From positions 1 to 58,612 of the forward strand of contig NZ_LDZY01000020.1 in NCBI RefSeq assembly GCF_001029285.1: a DNA stretch of 58,612 nt, read 5' to 3'. The stretch is from Desulfosporosinus acididurans (lineage in GTDB: Bacteria; Bacillota; Desulfitobacteriia; Desulfitobacteriales; Desulfitobacteriaceae). Shown piece after piece: positions 6,636 through 16,252 of this stretch. Both the position numbers and the translations under genes were made by a program. The first letter of the stretch is position 1. Each line of letters starts with the position of its first letter. The notes under the pieces were generated by a model. It saw only the letters and a list, made by a program, of their open reading frames with translations, was not told the origin of the DNA and ran no database searches.

Positions 6636-8999
6636 TTGGCTTACGATGTTGTAGGAAAAAGCGTCAGGAGAGTTGATGCGGTCGCTAAGGTAACCGGCAA
6701 GGCCAAATATACGGATGATTTTTCGGAACGGGATATGTTAGTCGCCAAAATCTTGCATAGTCCTTATGCTCATGCCGTTGTTAAATCGATCGATGTGAGT
6801 GAGGCTAAATCTTTGCCAGGTGTTGAAGCGGTAATAACGTATCAAGATTTACCACACATCAAGTTTTCCACCGCCTTACCTGGTGTCATGAACGATGTCT
6901 TAGATGATGAACAAGAGGTGGATTTGCCTTTGTTTGCCACTGCTGGACATCCTTATTCTTTAGATCCGGGGCATCGGGATAAAGAGGACCGATTTATTTT
7001 AGCTAAAAAAGCACGTTATGTCGGAGATGCCATTGCGGCAGTTGTTGCTGAGGATGCAATTGTTGCCGCTAAAGCTTTGAAACTAATTCGCGTGGAGTAT
7101 GAAGTTCTTGAGGCGTTAACAACCCCTGAAGCAGCTATGCGGGAAGGTGCCCCTCGAATTCATGAGGAGAGTGAGGGGAACGTTCTCTCTACGGGAGGCG
7201 GCTTTGAACGAGGTGACATGGAGGCTGCGTTACAAGAGTCGGATTATGTTTTTGAGGGAGAGTATGAGACGAGTATCGTTCAACATTGTCATCTCGAACT
7301 TCAGACGTCCCATGCTTATGTGGATGCGGATGGCCGAATTGTGATTGTTACCTCGACTCAAATTCCCCAGATTGTACGGCGTATTGTAGCACAATCTCTG
7401 GGTTTGCCTTGGGGAAAAGTTAGAGTGATCAAGCCTTATGTTGGCGGTGGTTTTGGCAATAAGCAAGATGTTTGTTATGAGCCTTTGAATGCAGCTTTGA
7501 CCCTGGCCGTCGGTGGCCGGCCTGTTAAATTGGAACTTTCCCGCGAGGAAGGGATGGTGGATACTCGAACACGTCATGCCTTTAAATTTAAGATTAAAAC
7601 TGGTGTCGATAAGGATGGAACAATTCATGCTATTCAGATTTCAGCAATTTCCAATACCGGAGCTTATGCCTCCCATGGAAGTTCAATTGCTGGGAGCGGA
7701 GGAAGCAAGTTCCGTTATCTCTATCCTGTAAAAGCCATGAAATACTCACCGGTCACGGTTTATACAAATCTGCCGGTGGCCGGTGCTATGCGCGGCTATG
7801 GAACTCCGCAGATCTTTTTTGCCTTTGAGTCTCACATTGAAGATGTTGCCAAAAGGCTTAACCTTGATCCTATCGAAGTGCGCCGGAAAAACTTAGTGGA
7901 TGTTGGTTATGTTGAACCCTTCAGCAAAAATAAAGTTCTCACCTGCGGAATTCGCGAATGTATTGACAAAGGTAAGGAGCTTATCCGTTGGGATGAAAAG
8001 AAGGAACGTTACCAAAATCAGACGGGAGATATCCGCCGTGGGGTAGGAATGGCCTGTTTCAGCTATGCTTCGGGAACTTATCCTGTCGCTTTGGAACTAG
8101 CAGCTGCCCGCATTGTCCTTAATCAGGACGGTTCAGTTCAGCTTCAGCTTGGTGCTACGGAAATTGGCCAAGGAAGTGATACGGTATTTGCACAAATGGC
8201 AGCGGAAATTTTGGGACTCCCGGTGTCTATGGTCCATGTAATTTCTCAACAAGATACAGATATTTCTCCCTTTGATACGGGTTCCTACGCTTCGCGTCAG
8301 ACCTATGTCAGCGGGATGGCGGTTGAAAAAGCTGCTTTAGAAGTCAAGAGCAAAATCTTAGCCTTTGCGCAAAAAATTACTGATCTACCTGCGCATAGTT
8401 TAGATCTTAAAGACCAAATGATCGTCTATAAACATTCGGGAGAACCTGTCCTGCCTCTCTGGGAAGTTGCGATGCAGTCCTTTTATGATCGGGTCAATGC
8501 CCAGCCGATAACGAGCGATGTTTCTAATAATGCCCGAATTAATGCCGTACCCTTTGGTGTAACCTTTGCTGAGGTGGAAGTGGATCTTAAAACAGGAAAG
8601 ATAAAAGTTTTGGAAATCTACAACGTTCATGATTCGGGTAAAATTGTTAATCCCCAGCTGGCGGCGGGACAGGTCCATGGCGGTGTAAGTATGGCCATAG
8701 GATATGCTTTGTCTGAGCAATTGCTTTTTGATGAAGCGACAGGGAGGCCTTTGAATAATAATCTGCTGGACTACAAACTTCCCACCATCATGGATACGCC
8801 GGAGATTGGCGCTGCCTTTGTGGAAATTGACGATCCTACCGGGCCCTTTGGCGTAAAAGCTTTGGGAGAACCTCCCGTTATTTCCCCGGCTCCGGCTATT
8901 CGTAATGCGGTTTTAGACGCCACGGGCGTTGCCTTCAATCGCATACCGATGAATCCTCAACGAGTCTTTGAGAGTTTTAAAAAAGCTGGATTATTATAA
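6636..8999 (+). CDS. xdhA: Xanthine dehydrogenase-type molybdopterin subunit
   Basis: A 787-residue large subunit of the xanthine oxidase family. It has the N-terminal VGKSVRRVDAVAKVTGKAKYTDD domain, GGGFGNKQDV and AMRGYGTPQ molybdopterin-binding loops, GATEIGQGSDT, and the C-terminal KALGEPP with the glutamate that acts as catalytic base in this family. It hydroxylates a purine, most likely hypoxanthine/xanthine, using the FAD and 2Fe-2S proteins encoded next. I chose TTG 6636, which follows GGAGGGG at ideal spacing; ATG 6612 has no ribosome site and adds eight atypical residues. First gene of the sigma-54 operon xdhABC-ygfK-permease-preA-ssnA. Confidence 0.9.
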   Translation: MAYDVVGKSVRRVDAVAKVTGKAKYTDDFSERDMLVAKILHSPYAHAVVKSIDVSEAKSLPGVEAVITYQDLPHIKFSTALPGVMNDVLDDEQEVDLPLFATAGHPYSLDPGHRDKEDRFILAKKARYVGDAIAAVVAEDAIVAAKALKLIRVEYEVLEALTTPEAAMREGAPRIHEESEGNVLSTGGGFERGDMEAALQESDYVFEGEYETSIVQHCHLELQTSHAYVDADGRIVIVTSTQIPQIVRRIVAQSLGLPWGKVRVIKPYVGGGFGNKQDVCYEPLNAALTLAVGGRPVKLELSREEGMVDTRTRHAFKFKIKTGVDKDGTIHAIQISAISNTGAYASHGSSIAGSGGSKFRYLYPVKAMKYSPVTVYTNLPVAGAMRGYGTPQIFFAFESHIEDVAKRLNLDPIEVRRKNLVDVGYVEPFSKNKVLTCGIRECIDKGKELIRWDEKKERYQNQTGDIRRGVGMACFSYASGTYPVALELAAARIVLNQDGSVQLQLGATEIGQGSDTVFAQMAAEILGLPVSMVHVISQQDTDISPFDTGSYASRQTYVSGMAVEKAALEVKSKILAFAQKITDLPAHSLDLKDQMIVYKHSGEPVLPLWEVAMQSFYDRVNAQPITSDVSNNARINAVPFGVTFAEVEVDLKTGKIKVLEIYNVHDSGKIVNPQLAAGQVHGGVSMAIGYALSEQLLFDEATGRPLNNNLLDYKLPTIMDTPEIGAAFVEIDDPTGPFGVKALGEPPVISPAPAIRNAVLDATGVAFNRIPMNPQRVFESFKKAGLL

Positions 9000-9009
9000 A
9001 GGCGGTGAA

Positions 9010-9894
9010 ATGATGTACGACATTAGGGGATACTACGAGGCGGAAACAGTTCGCGAAGCAACAGAACTTCTTAGGGCGAATCCAAAGCTGAAAATTATTG
9101 CCGGCGGTACGGATGTACTTGTTAAGATGCATGGCGGGCAGTTAGAGGACGCTGAGTTGTTGAGCATTCGCAAGATCCAAGAGTTAAGAGATATTCGCAA
9201 ATTGGAAAATGGAACGATTGCTGTTGGTCCGATGGCAACGTTTACTAACGTATTTAATGATCAAGTCGTTAATAAGTATGTTCCTATCCTTGCAGAAGCG
9301 GCGATCTCTATGGGGGGGCCGCAGATCAGGAATATTGCCACCATCGGCGGGAATGTCTGCAATGGAGCAACCTCAGCCGACAGTGCCTCATCCTTGTTTG
9401 CTCTCAATGCCCGCTTGAAATTGCAGACCTTCCAAGGGGAACGGGTAATTCCCATTCAGGAATTCTATCTCGGACCAGGCAAGGTAGACTTGAAGCCTGG
9501 AGAAGTTCTGACTGATATCCTGATCTATCCGGAGGATTATCAGGGGTTTGGAGGACAGTATATTAAATTTGCTATGCGGGAGGCTATGGATATCGCCACA
9601 CTTGGAGTTGCTGTTCTCTGTAAGTTAGATTCCGGCAACTTCGGTGAGATACGTATCGGGCTGGGAGTTGCGGGGCCGACACCTTTGCGCTGTGTGGAAG
9701 CGGAAGAGTTTGCCCGTGGGAAGAAAATTTCCCTGGAAACAATTGGGGAAATTGGTAAACTGGCTGTCAAATCAACCAAGGCCCGAACTTCCTGGAGAGC
9801 TTCTAAAGAGTATCGCGAACATCTGGTGGAGGAATTGACGCAAAGGGCTTTACAGACGGCTATTGTGAGGGCGGGAGGTGTAGATTTTGTTTAA
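9010..9894 (+). CDS. xdhB: Xanthine dehydrogenase FAD-binding subunit
   Basis: A 294-residue FAD subunit of the CO dehydrogenase/xanthine dehydrogenase medium-chain type. IAGGTDVLVKMH is the first FAD loop, and GPQIRNIATIGGNVCNGATSADS is the second; both are intact. The C-terminal ~100 residues form the CO_deh_flav_C domain. It passes electrons from the 2Fe-2S protein to NAD+ or another acceptor. The start is ATG 9010 after AAAGGCGGTGAA, 10 bases behind xdhA; the longer frame starting inside xdhA lacks a ribosome site. Confidence 0.92.
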   Translation: MMYDIRGYYEAETVREATELLRANPKLKIIAGGTDVLVKMHGGQLEDAELLSIRKIQELRDIRKLENGTIAVGPMATFTNVFNDQVVNKYVPILAEAAISMGGPQIRNIATIGGNVCNGATSADSASSLFALNARLKLQTFQGERVIPIQEFYLGPGKVDLKPGEVLTDILIYPEDYQGFGGQYIKFAMREAMDIATLGVAVLCKLDSGNFGEIRIGLGVAGPTPLRCVEAEEFARGKKISLETIGEIGKLAVKSTKARTSWRASKEYREHLVEELTQRALQTAIVRAGGVDFV

Positions 9895-10417
9895 AAAGAT
9901 TTCATTTACGGTTAATGGGAAATCTTATACCTTGGAAGTTGATGTCCGAATGTCTCTGCTGGAACTTTTGCGGAATCAGCTGGGGTATACCGGCGCTAAA
10001 CAAGGGTGCAGTGTTGGCGAATGCGGGGCCTGCAGTGTTTTAATTGATGGGACTCCTTATGACTCTTGCATTTATTTAGCCGTTTGGGCGGATGGTAAAG
10101 CGATCACAACCATCGAAGGGGTAGCCGCTAAAAACGGGGAACTTTCCAAGGTTCAGAAAGCCTTTGTTGAGGAAGGTGCTGTTCAGTGCGGTTTTTGCAC
10201 GCCCGGGCTTATCCTAACTACTACAGCTATGACAGAAAGCGGTAATGACTACACTCGTGAGGAAGTTAAGCGGGAGCTTTCGGGGCATTTATGCCGCTGT
10301 ACAGGGTACCAAAATATTCTTAAGGCAGCGGAGAAGTCTTTGGAAGGACATATTTGTACCTGTGTGGACAGCCCTCATTACAAGCAGCAACAAGAACAAC
10401 TTAAGGAGAGACAATAA
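9887..10417 (+). CDS. xdhC: Xanthine dehydrogenase 2Fe-2S subunit
   Basis: A 176-residue protein with the plant-type ferredoxin cluster motif GCSVGECGACSVLIDG...C and the second, helical cluster motif QCGFCTPG...CRCTGYQNI, both complete. It carries electrons from the Mo centre to FAD. A C-terminal extension with CTCVDSPHYK adds two cysteines beyond the usual domain. The TTG start overlaps the end of xdhB by 8 bases and follows GGGAGGTG, which suggests translational coupling. Confidence 0.92.
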   Translation: MFKKISFTVNGKSYTLEVDVRMSLLELLRNQLGYTGAKQGCSVGECGACSVLIDGTPYDSCIYLAVWADGKAITTIEGVAAKNGELSKVQKAFVEEGAVQCGFCTPGLILTTTAMTESGNDYTREEVKRELSGHLCRCTGYQNILKAAEKSLEGHICTCVDSPHYKQQQEQLKERQ

Positions 10418-10419
10418 TT

Positions 10420-13400
10420 ATGAGCGATAAAATGGCTCTGATTCCTTTTCGACAATTGCTTCTTTGGGTTATGGAGGAATATCAGCACAGTGGGATGGTA
10501 TTTGGTATTCCGGAAGAGAAATTCTTCAAAAAATCAAACGATCGTTATATGGAGTTGTTCGGGGAAGCCATCGCTACTCCTGTCGGACCGGCAGCAGGAC
10601 CGCACTCTCAATTGGCTCAAAACATTATTGCTTCCTATATGAGCGGAAGTCGTTTCTTCGAGCTGAAATCGGTTCAGATTATGGATGAGTTGGAGATTGC
10701 CAAGCCTTGTATTTCAGCTGAAGACGAGTGCTATAATACAGAATGGTCAACAGAGCTTCCGATTATGGGTGCTTTTGCAGAATATGTGAAAGCTTGGTTT
10801 ATCCTGCATGTTATTCAAAAAGAGTTTTTTAAACAATCTGAGCGGCGCTTTATGTTCAATATGAGCGTTGGCTATGACTTAAAAGGCATTCAGTCCCCTA
10901 AAGTTGATGAGTTTATTGAAGGCCTGAAAGATGCAGCAAAAACGAAGATTTTTCAAGAATGTCAAGACGTCTTGCGGGAAGAATTAGGGCTTTTTCAACA
11001 TGTGGACCGCACCTTTGTAGACCAGATCTCTCCGCAGATATGTAACTCCATCACTCTATCGACGATGCACGGCTGCCCGCCAACCGAAATCGAGGCAATT
11101 ATTCGATATCTGATTAGCGAAAAGAAGCTTCATACCTTTGTCAAAATGAATCCGACATTATTAGGGTTTGAGTATGTCCGCAAGACCTTTGACAAGATGG
11201 GGTATGACTATATTCAATTAAAAGAAGCTTCATTTACTCATGATTTGCAATTTGGCGATGGCGTAAAAATGTTAAAGCGGCTGATAGCTTTTGCTGCGGA
11301 TAATAAGAAAGACTTCGGCGTGAAGCTGTCTAATACTCTGCCGGTGAGGATAACTCGGGATGAGCTGCCAGGAGAAGAAATGTATATGTCCGGCCGCGCG
11401 CTCTATCCTTTAACAATTAATTTGGCTTATAAACTTGCGGCTGAGTTTGATGGGGAGCTTAAAATTTCCTACTCTGGCGGTGCGGATGCTTTTAATATTG
11501 AACGTATCTTCGCTGCAGGGATTCGTCCTATAACTGTAGCTACAACACTGCTCAAACCAGGTGGTTACCAACGGTTCCAACAATTAGCTGAACGGCTGGA
11601 ACCGCTTTTGGATAATCAAGAATCAAGCCGCTTAGATATGAAGATGCTTAAAGCCTTAGCGGAAAGTGCTTTTGATGATGCCAATCACATCAAAGAGTCT
11701 CGGGATATGCTAAGCAGGAAAACTGCTCTCAAATTGCCGCTTTTAGATTGCTTTATTGCGCCCTGCGAAAAGGGATGTCCTATCGAACAAGACGTTCCTG
11801 AGTACTTGCGCCTGGTCGGCGAAAAACGTTATGAGGAAGCCTTTGACGTTATTGTCTCTAAAAATCCGCTGCCTTTTACGACAGGAACGATTTGTACACA
11901 CACCTGTATGACGAAGTGCACTCGCCTGGACTACGATGAATCGGTGCACATTCGAGGCCAGAAACTTGTAGCAGCTGAAAAAGGTTATGCTGATTATATG
12001 CAAAAGGTTTCCCAACGCCAACCGCAGTCAAAGGCCAGTGTTGCTGTGATCGGTGCGGGACCGGCAGGACTTTCGGCAGCTTACTTTTTAGCCAAGGCAG
12101 GGATGGATGTCACCGTCTTTGATAAGCGGGAAAAGGCTGGAGGAACAGTCGAATTTGTTATTCCGGATTTTCGCATATCCAGAGAGGCGATTAAGAAGGA
12201 TATCGAACTTATTGAGTCTATGGGGGTTAAGTTTAAATTTGGAGTCAACCCGAATGTTTCGGTGGCTGATTATAAGGCACAAGGGTTTAATTATGTCGTT
12301 TTAGCCATAGGTGCAGGAAGAACAAATGCTTTAGCGATCCAAGGCGATATGGAGCGTATCCGCGGAGCTATTCCTTTCCTGGAAGCTTTTAATACGGATC
12401 GTCAAGGGTTAAATCTAGGCAAGAGGGTGGCCGTGGTCGGAGGCGGAAATTCGGCTATGGACGCTGCGCGAGCAGCCCTTCGGGTTCAGGGAGTTGAAGA
12501 AGTCTGCATCGTTTATCGCCGAACGAAAGATTACATGCCTGCTGACGAGGAGGAATTGGCCTATGCTCAAAAGGATGGCGTGATCTTTAAGGAGCTTCTG
12601 GCTCCGGTATCTTTAAGCGGCGGGGTTCTTAAGTGCCAAGTTATAGAGTTAGGGCCGGCCGATGCTTCCGGACGACGGAGCCCGGTTCCGCGGGAAGGGA
12701 TTTATGAAGAGCTTCCGGTTGACACGGTCTTGTCGGCAATCGGCGAGCTGATTGATTATGACCTCCTGAGGACGAATGGGATTGACGTCGGAGCAAAGGG
12801 GAAAATCAAGGTTAATGAAGAGACATTGGAAACGAATGTCGACAATGTCTTTATCGGTGGGGATGCCCTGGCTGGTCCTTGGACTGTGGTTGGTGCAATT
12901 TCTCATGGTACGAAAATTGCTAAAGCGATCCTTTCCAAAGAACATCTGGAATTCAGTCAGGAATTCGCTTCCAGGATTTCCTTCGATAAGGAAAAACAAT
13001 TGCTTGAAGTACGGACTAAAAAAGCAGTTCTGCAGCCGGTCTGTGATGGAGAAGAAGAAACAGGACGCTGCCTGGAATGCAATTATATCTGCAATATTTG
13101 TTCGGAGGTATGTCCGAACCGTGCTAATTTAATGATTCCGCTGGAGGGGGAAGGGCTGACGAATCGTAATCAAATTCTCCATGTTGATGGCATGTGTAAT
13201 GAATGCGGCAATTGTGAGACCTTCTGTCCTTATGATGATGCGCCGTATAAAGTGAAGATGACATTATATTGGAGTGAAAAGGAATTTGCAGATTCCTTGA
13301 ATACTGGCTTTGTAATCCTTAGAGATGGGGATGAGCCTATCGTTAAACTTCGCCTGAAGGGAGAAGTCATGGAAGTGGCTTTTGATCAAACCGGGCGTAC

Positions 13401-13479
13401 AGATGCTCCTATTGATAGCTCCCTTGCAGCCTTTATTTGGACAGTTATTCGGCAATATCCCTATCTGTATAAAGTTTAA
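10420..13479 (+). CDS. ygfK: YgfK-type iron-sulfur flavoprotein (putative selenate reductase subunit)
   Basis: A 1019-residue multidomain protein. Residues 1-440 form a dihydroorotate-dehydrogenase-like TIM barrel (IATPVGPAAGPHSQLAQN, STMHGCPPTEIEAI). About 441-530 is an Fe-S domain like that of glutamate synthase small subunit (CFIAPCEKGCP, CTHTCMTKC). Two Rossmann folds follow (VAVIGAGPAGLSAA near 541; VAVVGGGNSAMDAA near 669). The C-terminus has two 4Fe-4S-type motifs (CLECNYICNICSEVCP and CNECGNCETFCP). The E. coli homologue was named a selenate reductase, but the gene travels with anaerobic purine/urate degradation, where it probably reduces a purine or ring-opened intermediate. It starts 2 bases after xdhC. 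Confidence 0.9.
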   Translation: MSDKMALIPFRQLLLWVMEEYQHSGMVFGIPEEKFFKKSNDRYMELFGEAIATPVGPAAGPHSQLAQNIIASYMSGSRFFELKSVQIMDELEIAKPCISAEDECYNTEWSTELPIMGAFAEYVKAWFILHVIQKEFFKQSERRFMFNMSVGYDLKGIQSPKVDEFIEGLKDAAKTKIFQECQDVLREELGLFQHVDRTFVDQISPQICNSITLSTMHGCPPTEIEAIIRYLISEKKLHTFVKMNPTLLGFEYVRKTFDKMGYDYIQLKEASFTHDLQFGDGVKMLKRLIAFAADNKKDFGVKLSNTLPVRITRDELPGEEMYMSGRALYPLTINLAYKLAAEFDGELKISYSGGADAFNIERIFAAGIRPITVATTLLKPGGYQRFQQLAERLEPLLDNQESSRLDMKMLKALAESAFDDANHIKESRDMLSRKTALKLPLLDCFIAPCEKGCPIEQDVPEYLRLVGEKRYEEAFDVIVSKNPLPFTTGTICTHTCMTKCTRLDYDESVHIRGQKLVAAEKGYADYMQKVSQRQPQSKASVAVIGAGPAGLSAAYFLAKAGMDVTVFDKREKAGGTVEFVIPDFRISREAIKKDIELIESMGVKFKFGVNPNVSVADYKAQGFNYVVLAIGAGRTNALAIQGDMERIRGAIPFLEAFNTDRQGLNLGKRVAVVGGGNSAMDAARAALRVQGVEEVCIVYRRTKDYMPADEEELAYAQKDGVIFKELLAPVSLSGGVLKCQVIELGPADASGRRSPVPREGIYEELPVDTVLSAIGELIDYDLLRTNGIDVGAKGKIKVNEETLETNVDNVFIGGDALAGPWTVVGAISHGTKIAKAILSKEHLEFSQEFASRISFDKEKQLLEVRTKKAVLQPVCDGEEETGRCLECNYICNICSEVCPNRANLMIPLEGEGLTNRNQILHVDGMCNECGNCETFCPYDDAPYKVKMTLYWSEKEFADSLNTGFVILRDGDEPIVKLRLKGEVMEVAFDQTGRTDAPIDSSLAAFIWTVIRQYPYLYKV

Positions 13480-13490
13480 TTTTAGGGACA

Positions 13491-13531
13491 TATATAAAGG
13501 GGTCGAACGATTTGTTGGACCTCTTTATATA
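13491..13531 (+). other. Intra-operon hairpin before the permease gene
   Basis: TATATAAAGGGGTC pairs with GACCTCTTTATATA across a 13-base loop, in the 74-base gap between ygfK and the permease. No T run follows on this strand, so it more likely stabilises or processes mRNA than terminates. Confidence 0.5.
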
Positions 13532-13553
13532 AAAAACAACTGGGAGGAAAAAA

Positions 13554-14906
13554 ATGGCTAACACACAACATTCTGTAGCGCCTGTTGACGAAATGATGCC
13601 AGCAGCTAAACTCTTTGTGTTTGGCTTGCAGCATGTACTGGCGATGTATGCCGGGGCGGTAGCGGTGCCCTTGATTATTGCCGGAGCCGCTGGGTTAACT
13701 AAAGCTCAAACTGCTTTTCTGATTAACGCAGATCTGTTTACTTGTGGGATTGCCACCTTGCTGCAAACGTTGGGAATTTGGAAAATTGGAATTAAAATTC
13801 CTGTTATCCAAGGTGTGACCTTCGCTGCTGTGACTCCGATGATTATTATGGCCAAAACAGGAGGCATGGAGACGATCTACGGATCAATTATTATAGCCGG
13901 TATCTGTACCTTTCTTTTAGCCCCTTTCTTTAGTAAGTTGATCCGATTTTTTCCGCCTATTGTCACAGGGAGTGTTATTACAGTTATTGGCATCTCCCTG
14001 TTGCCTGTAGGTATTGCCTGGGCGGCCGGCGGCACTGGAGACCCTCATTATGGAAGTATGACGTATATTGGGGTTGCGAGTATAGTTCTTATCGCTATCC
14101 TTTTAATCAATAAGTTTTTCCGGGGGTTCGTTGCGCACATCTCAGTCCTTCTGGGATTAATTATCGGTCTTATTATCGCCATGCCTGTAGGGCTTGTGAA
14201 CTTTTCAGGAGTTTCCTCGGCCGCTTGGCTAGGCATCGATTATCCGTTTGCATTTGGGATGCCGAAGTTTGATCTTGGCTCTATCATCGCTATGATCATT
14301 GTTATGTTAGTGGTTATGGTCGAGTCAACGGGAGATTTCTTAGCAATTGGTGTAATGGTTGATAAACCAATTGGCGAGAAGGAATTAACGGCTGGGTTAC
14401 GGGCAGACGGTTTGGCTACGGCTCTCGGCGGGATTTTAAATGCCTTCCCTTACACCGCTTTTGCCCAGAACGTTGGTCTTGTCGGCCTGACTGGAGTTAA
14501 AAGTCGTTTCGTAGTAGCTACTTCAGGCGCAATTTTAGTGGTTATGGGTTTCTTCCCTAAATTAGCAACGATTATTGCTTCCCTGCCAAATGCTGTACTC
14601 GGTGGTGCTGGGATTGCTATGTTTGGTATTGTTGCTGCCAATGGAATTAAAACATTGTCCAAAGTTGACTACGAAAAAAGACCCAACAACATTTTTATTG
14701 TAGCCATTAGTATAGGCTTGGGTGTCATTCCAGTTGTTGACGCGAATTTCTTTAAGTTATTCCCTGATTGGAGTCAGACTATTTTGCACAGTGGTATTAC
14801 CCTGGGTTCCATAGCGGCTGTTATCCTCAATGCCCTGTTTAACGGCAGCAAAGGCGGCGAAGAGGCCCAAAAGGAACTGGCCGATAATGCAGGAATGAAC
14901 GCTTAG
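13554..14906 (+). CDS. NCS2 (NAT) family xanthine/urate permease
   Basis: A 450-residue membrane protein with about 12-14 hydrophobic segments. It carries NCS2/NAT motifs: the N-terminal GLQHVLAMYAGAVAVPLII, VESTGDFLAIG, and the signature QNVGLVGLTGV (QNxGxxxxTG/R type), which in this family marks xanthine/urate rather than uracil carriers. It would import xanthine or urate by proton symport for the surrounding enzymes. The ATG follows ACTGGGAGGAAAAAA. The substrate assignment is inferred from motif and context. Confidence 0.85.
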   Translation: MANTQHSVAPVDEMMPAAKLFVFGLQHVLAMYAGAVAVPLIIAGAAGLTKAQTAFLINADLFTCGIATLLQTLGIWKIGIKIPVIQGVTFAAVTPMIIMAKTGGMETIYGSIIIAGICTFLLAPFFSKLIRFFPPIVTGSVITVIGISLLPVGIAWAAGGTGDPHYGSMTYIGVASIVLIAILLINKFFRGFVAHISVLLGLIIGLIIAMPVGLVNFSGVSSAAWLGIDYPFAFGMPKFDLGSIIAMIIVMLVVMVESTGDFLAIGVMVDKPIGEKELTAGLRADGLATALGGILNAFPYTAFAQNVGLVGLTGVKSRFVVATSGAILVVMGFFPKLATIIASLPNAVLGGAGIAMFGIVAANGIKTLSKVDYEKRPNNIFIVAISIGLGVIPVVDANFFKLFPDWSQTILHSGITLGSIAAVILNALFNGSKGGEEAQKELADNAGMNA

Positions 14907-14913
14907 GACATTG

Positions 14914-14942
14914 CGTGGGAAAGAAGCTGCTTCTTTCCCACG
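14914..14942 (+). other. Intra-operon hairpin after the permease gene
   Basis: CGTGGGAAAGAAG pairs perfectly with CTTCTTTCCCACG over a 3-base loop. It is followed by TTATAATG rather than a T run, so it may be a weak terminator or a 3' stabiliser between permease and preA. Confidence 0.55.
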
Positions 14943-14986
14943 TTATAATGATTTCGAATAATGGGTGTTAAAAGGGGAATTAAAAA

Positions 14987-16210
14987 ATGTCAGTTGATTT
15001 ATCAGTGGATTATTGCGGATTTCAACTTGAAAACCCCTTTGTTTTGGCTCCTTCTCCAAGTACAGATCAAGTCGACCAGTTAATTAAGGCCTTTGAAGCA
15101 GGTTGGGCAGGTGCTGTTTTAAAGACTGTCAGTATTGACTCCAGCGTAGTCAGGCGTGTCTTTCCTTTAGTCATGAAGGTGGAACATCTTAAAGGGTTTA
15201 TGGGCCTCCAGAATATTGATTTAATCTCAGAACATTCCGTTGAACAGATTGAACAAACTATTCGTTATTTAAAAAAACGTTTTCCGTTTAAGGCTGTGAT
15301 ACCAAGCATTATCGCCAACAATAAGGGTGACTGGCAAATGCTGGCTCACCGTATGGCGGCGGCGGGAGCAGACTTATTGGAATGCAGTATTTCTTTTCCC
15401 CATGGCGCTGATTGGGGACTAGGTGCGAAAATTCAAGAGCCGGCCAGCACGGAAGAAATCGCAGGCTGGGTTAAGGAAGCGGCGGGGAAGGTTCCTGTTG
15501 TTGTCAAGTTATCGGCGCAAGACTCGGATATTATTGCTACTGCTGCGGCAGTTGAACGCAGCGGAGCAGAGGGCGTTTGTGCCTTAAATACCCTGAAAAG
15601 CATTTCTGGAGTAGATTTGGATACCCTGATTCCCACTCCAAATATTGCTGGGCTTTCTACATACGGAGGACTTTCCGGACCGGCCCTAAAGCCCATTGCC
15701 TTGAGATGTACTGCGGAAATTGCGCAGAAGTTAAATCTCGACATTGCAGCGAGCGGTGGAATTACTACCTGGCAGGATGGTGCAGAATTTCTTCTGCTGG
15801 GAGCAAGTTCTTTACAGCTCTGTACGGCTGTTTTACGCTTTGGCGTCGGAATTATTGATGAATTAATCAAAGGGTTGCAAGGGTGGATGGAGGAAAAGTC
15901 CTTTCAGAGTCTAACAGATGTGATTGGGCGTTCGCTGCCGTATCTTGTGGGACACTCTCACCTTCCGAGAGGGATACAAGTAGTTTCTCATATTAAGGCG
16001 GACCGTTGCAATCGGTGTGGTGATTGTTATGATGTCTGCCGAACCGGGGGCCATGAGGCTGTTTTTTGGACAGAGGGGTTTCCGGAAGTTGATATAAGGC
16101 GATGTATTGGCTGCGGGCTATGTCAGGCAATGTGTTCAAGTCAGGCGATTTCGCTAACCAGGTTGATGGGAGAGCGTTTATCTCCTGATAGGATAGATAA
16201 ATCTAATTAA
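14987..16210 (+). CDS. PreA-like dihydropyrimidine dehydrogenase subunit with 2[4Fe-4S]
   Basis: A 407-residue protein. Residues 1-315 are a dihydroorotate-dehydrogenase-type FMN barrel (GFQLENPFVLAPSP, KTVS, IPSIIANN, ECSISFPHG, KLSA, SGGITTWQDGAEFLLLGAS). The C-terminus carries two 4Fe-4S motifs (CNRCGDCYDVC and CIGCGLCQAMC). It resembles PreA, which with PreT reduces pyrimidines using NADH. No preT lies here; the PreT-like half is contained in YgfK four genes upstream. I infer that it reduces a C=N or C=C bond of a purine-derived intermediate. The ATG follows AAAAGGGGAATT. Confidence 0.8.
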   Translation: MSVDLSVDYCGFQLENPFVLAPSPSTDQVDQLIKAFEAGWAGAVLKTVSIDSSVVRRVFPLVMKVEHLKGFMGLQNIDLISEHSVEQIEQTIRYLKKRFPFKAVIPSIIANNKGDWQMLAHRMAAAGADLLECSISFPHGADWGLGAKIQEPASTEEIAGWVKEAAGKVPVVVKLSAQDSDIIATAAAVERSGAEGVCALNTLKSISGVDLDTLIPTPNIAGLSTYGGLSGPALKPIALRCTAEIAQKLNLDIAASGGITTWQDGAEFLLLGASSLQLCTAVLRFGVGIIDELIKGLQGWMEEKSFQSLTDVIGRSLPYLVGHSHLPRGIQVVSHIKADRCNRCGDCYDVCRTGGHEAVFWTEGFPEVDIRRCIGCGLCQAMCSSQAISLTRLMGERLSPDRIDKSN

Positions 16211-16252
16211 TCATATCTTAAGTGAACTATTAAAGAGAGGATGAGTTGAGTA

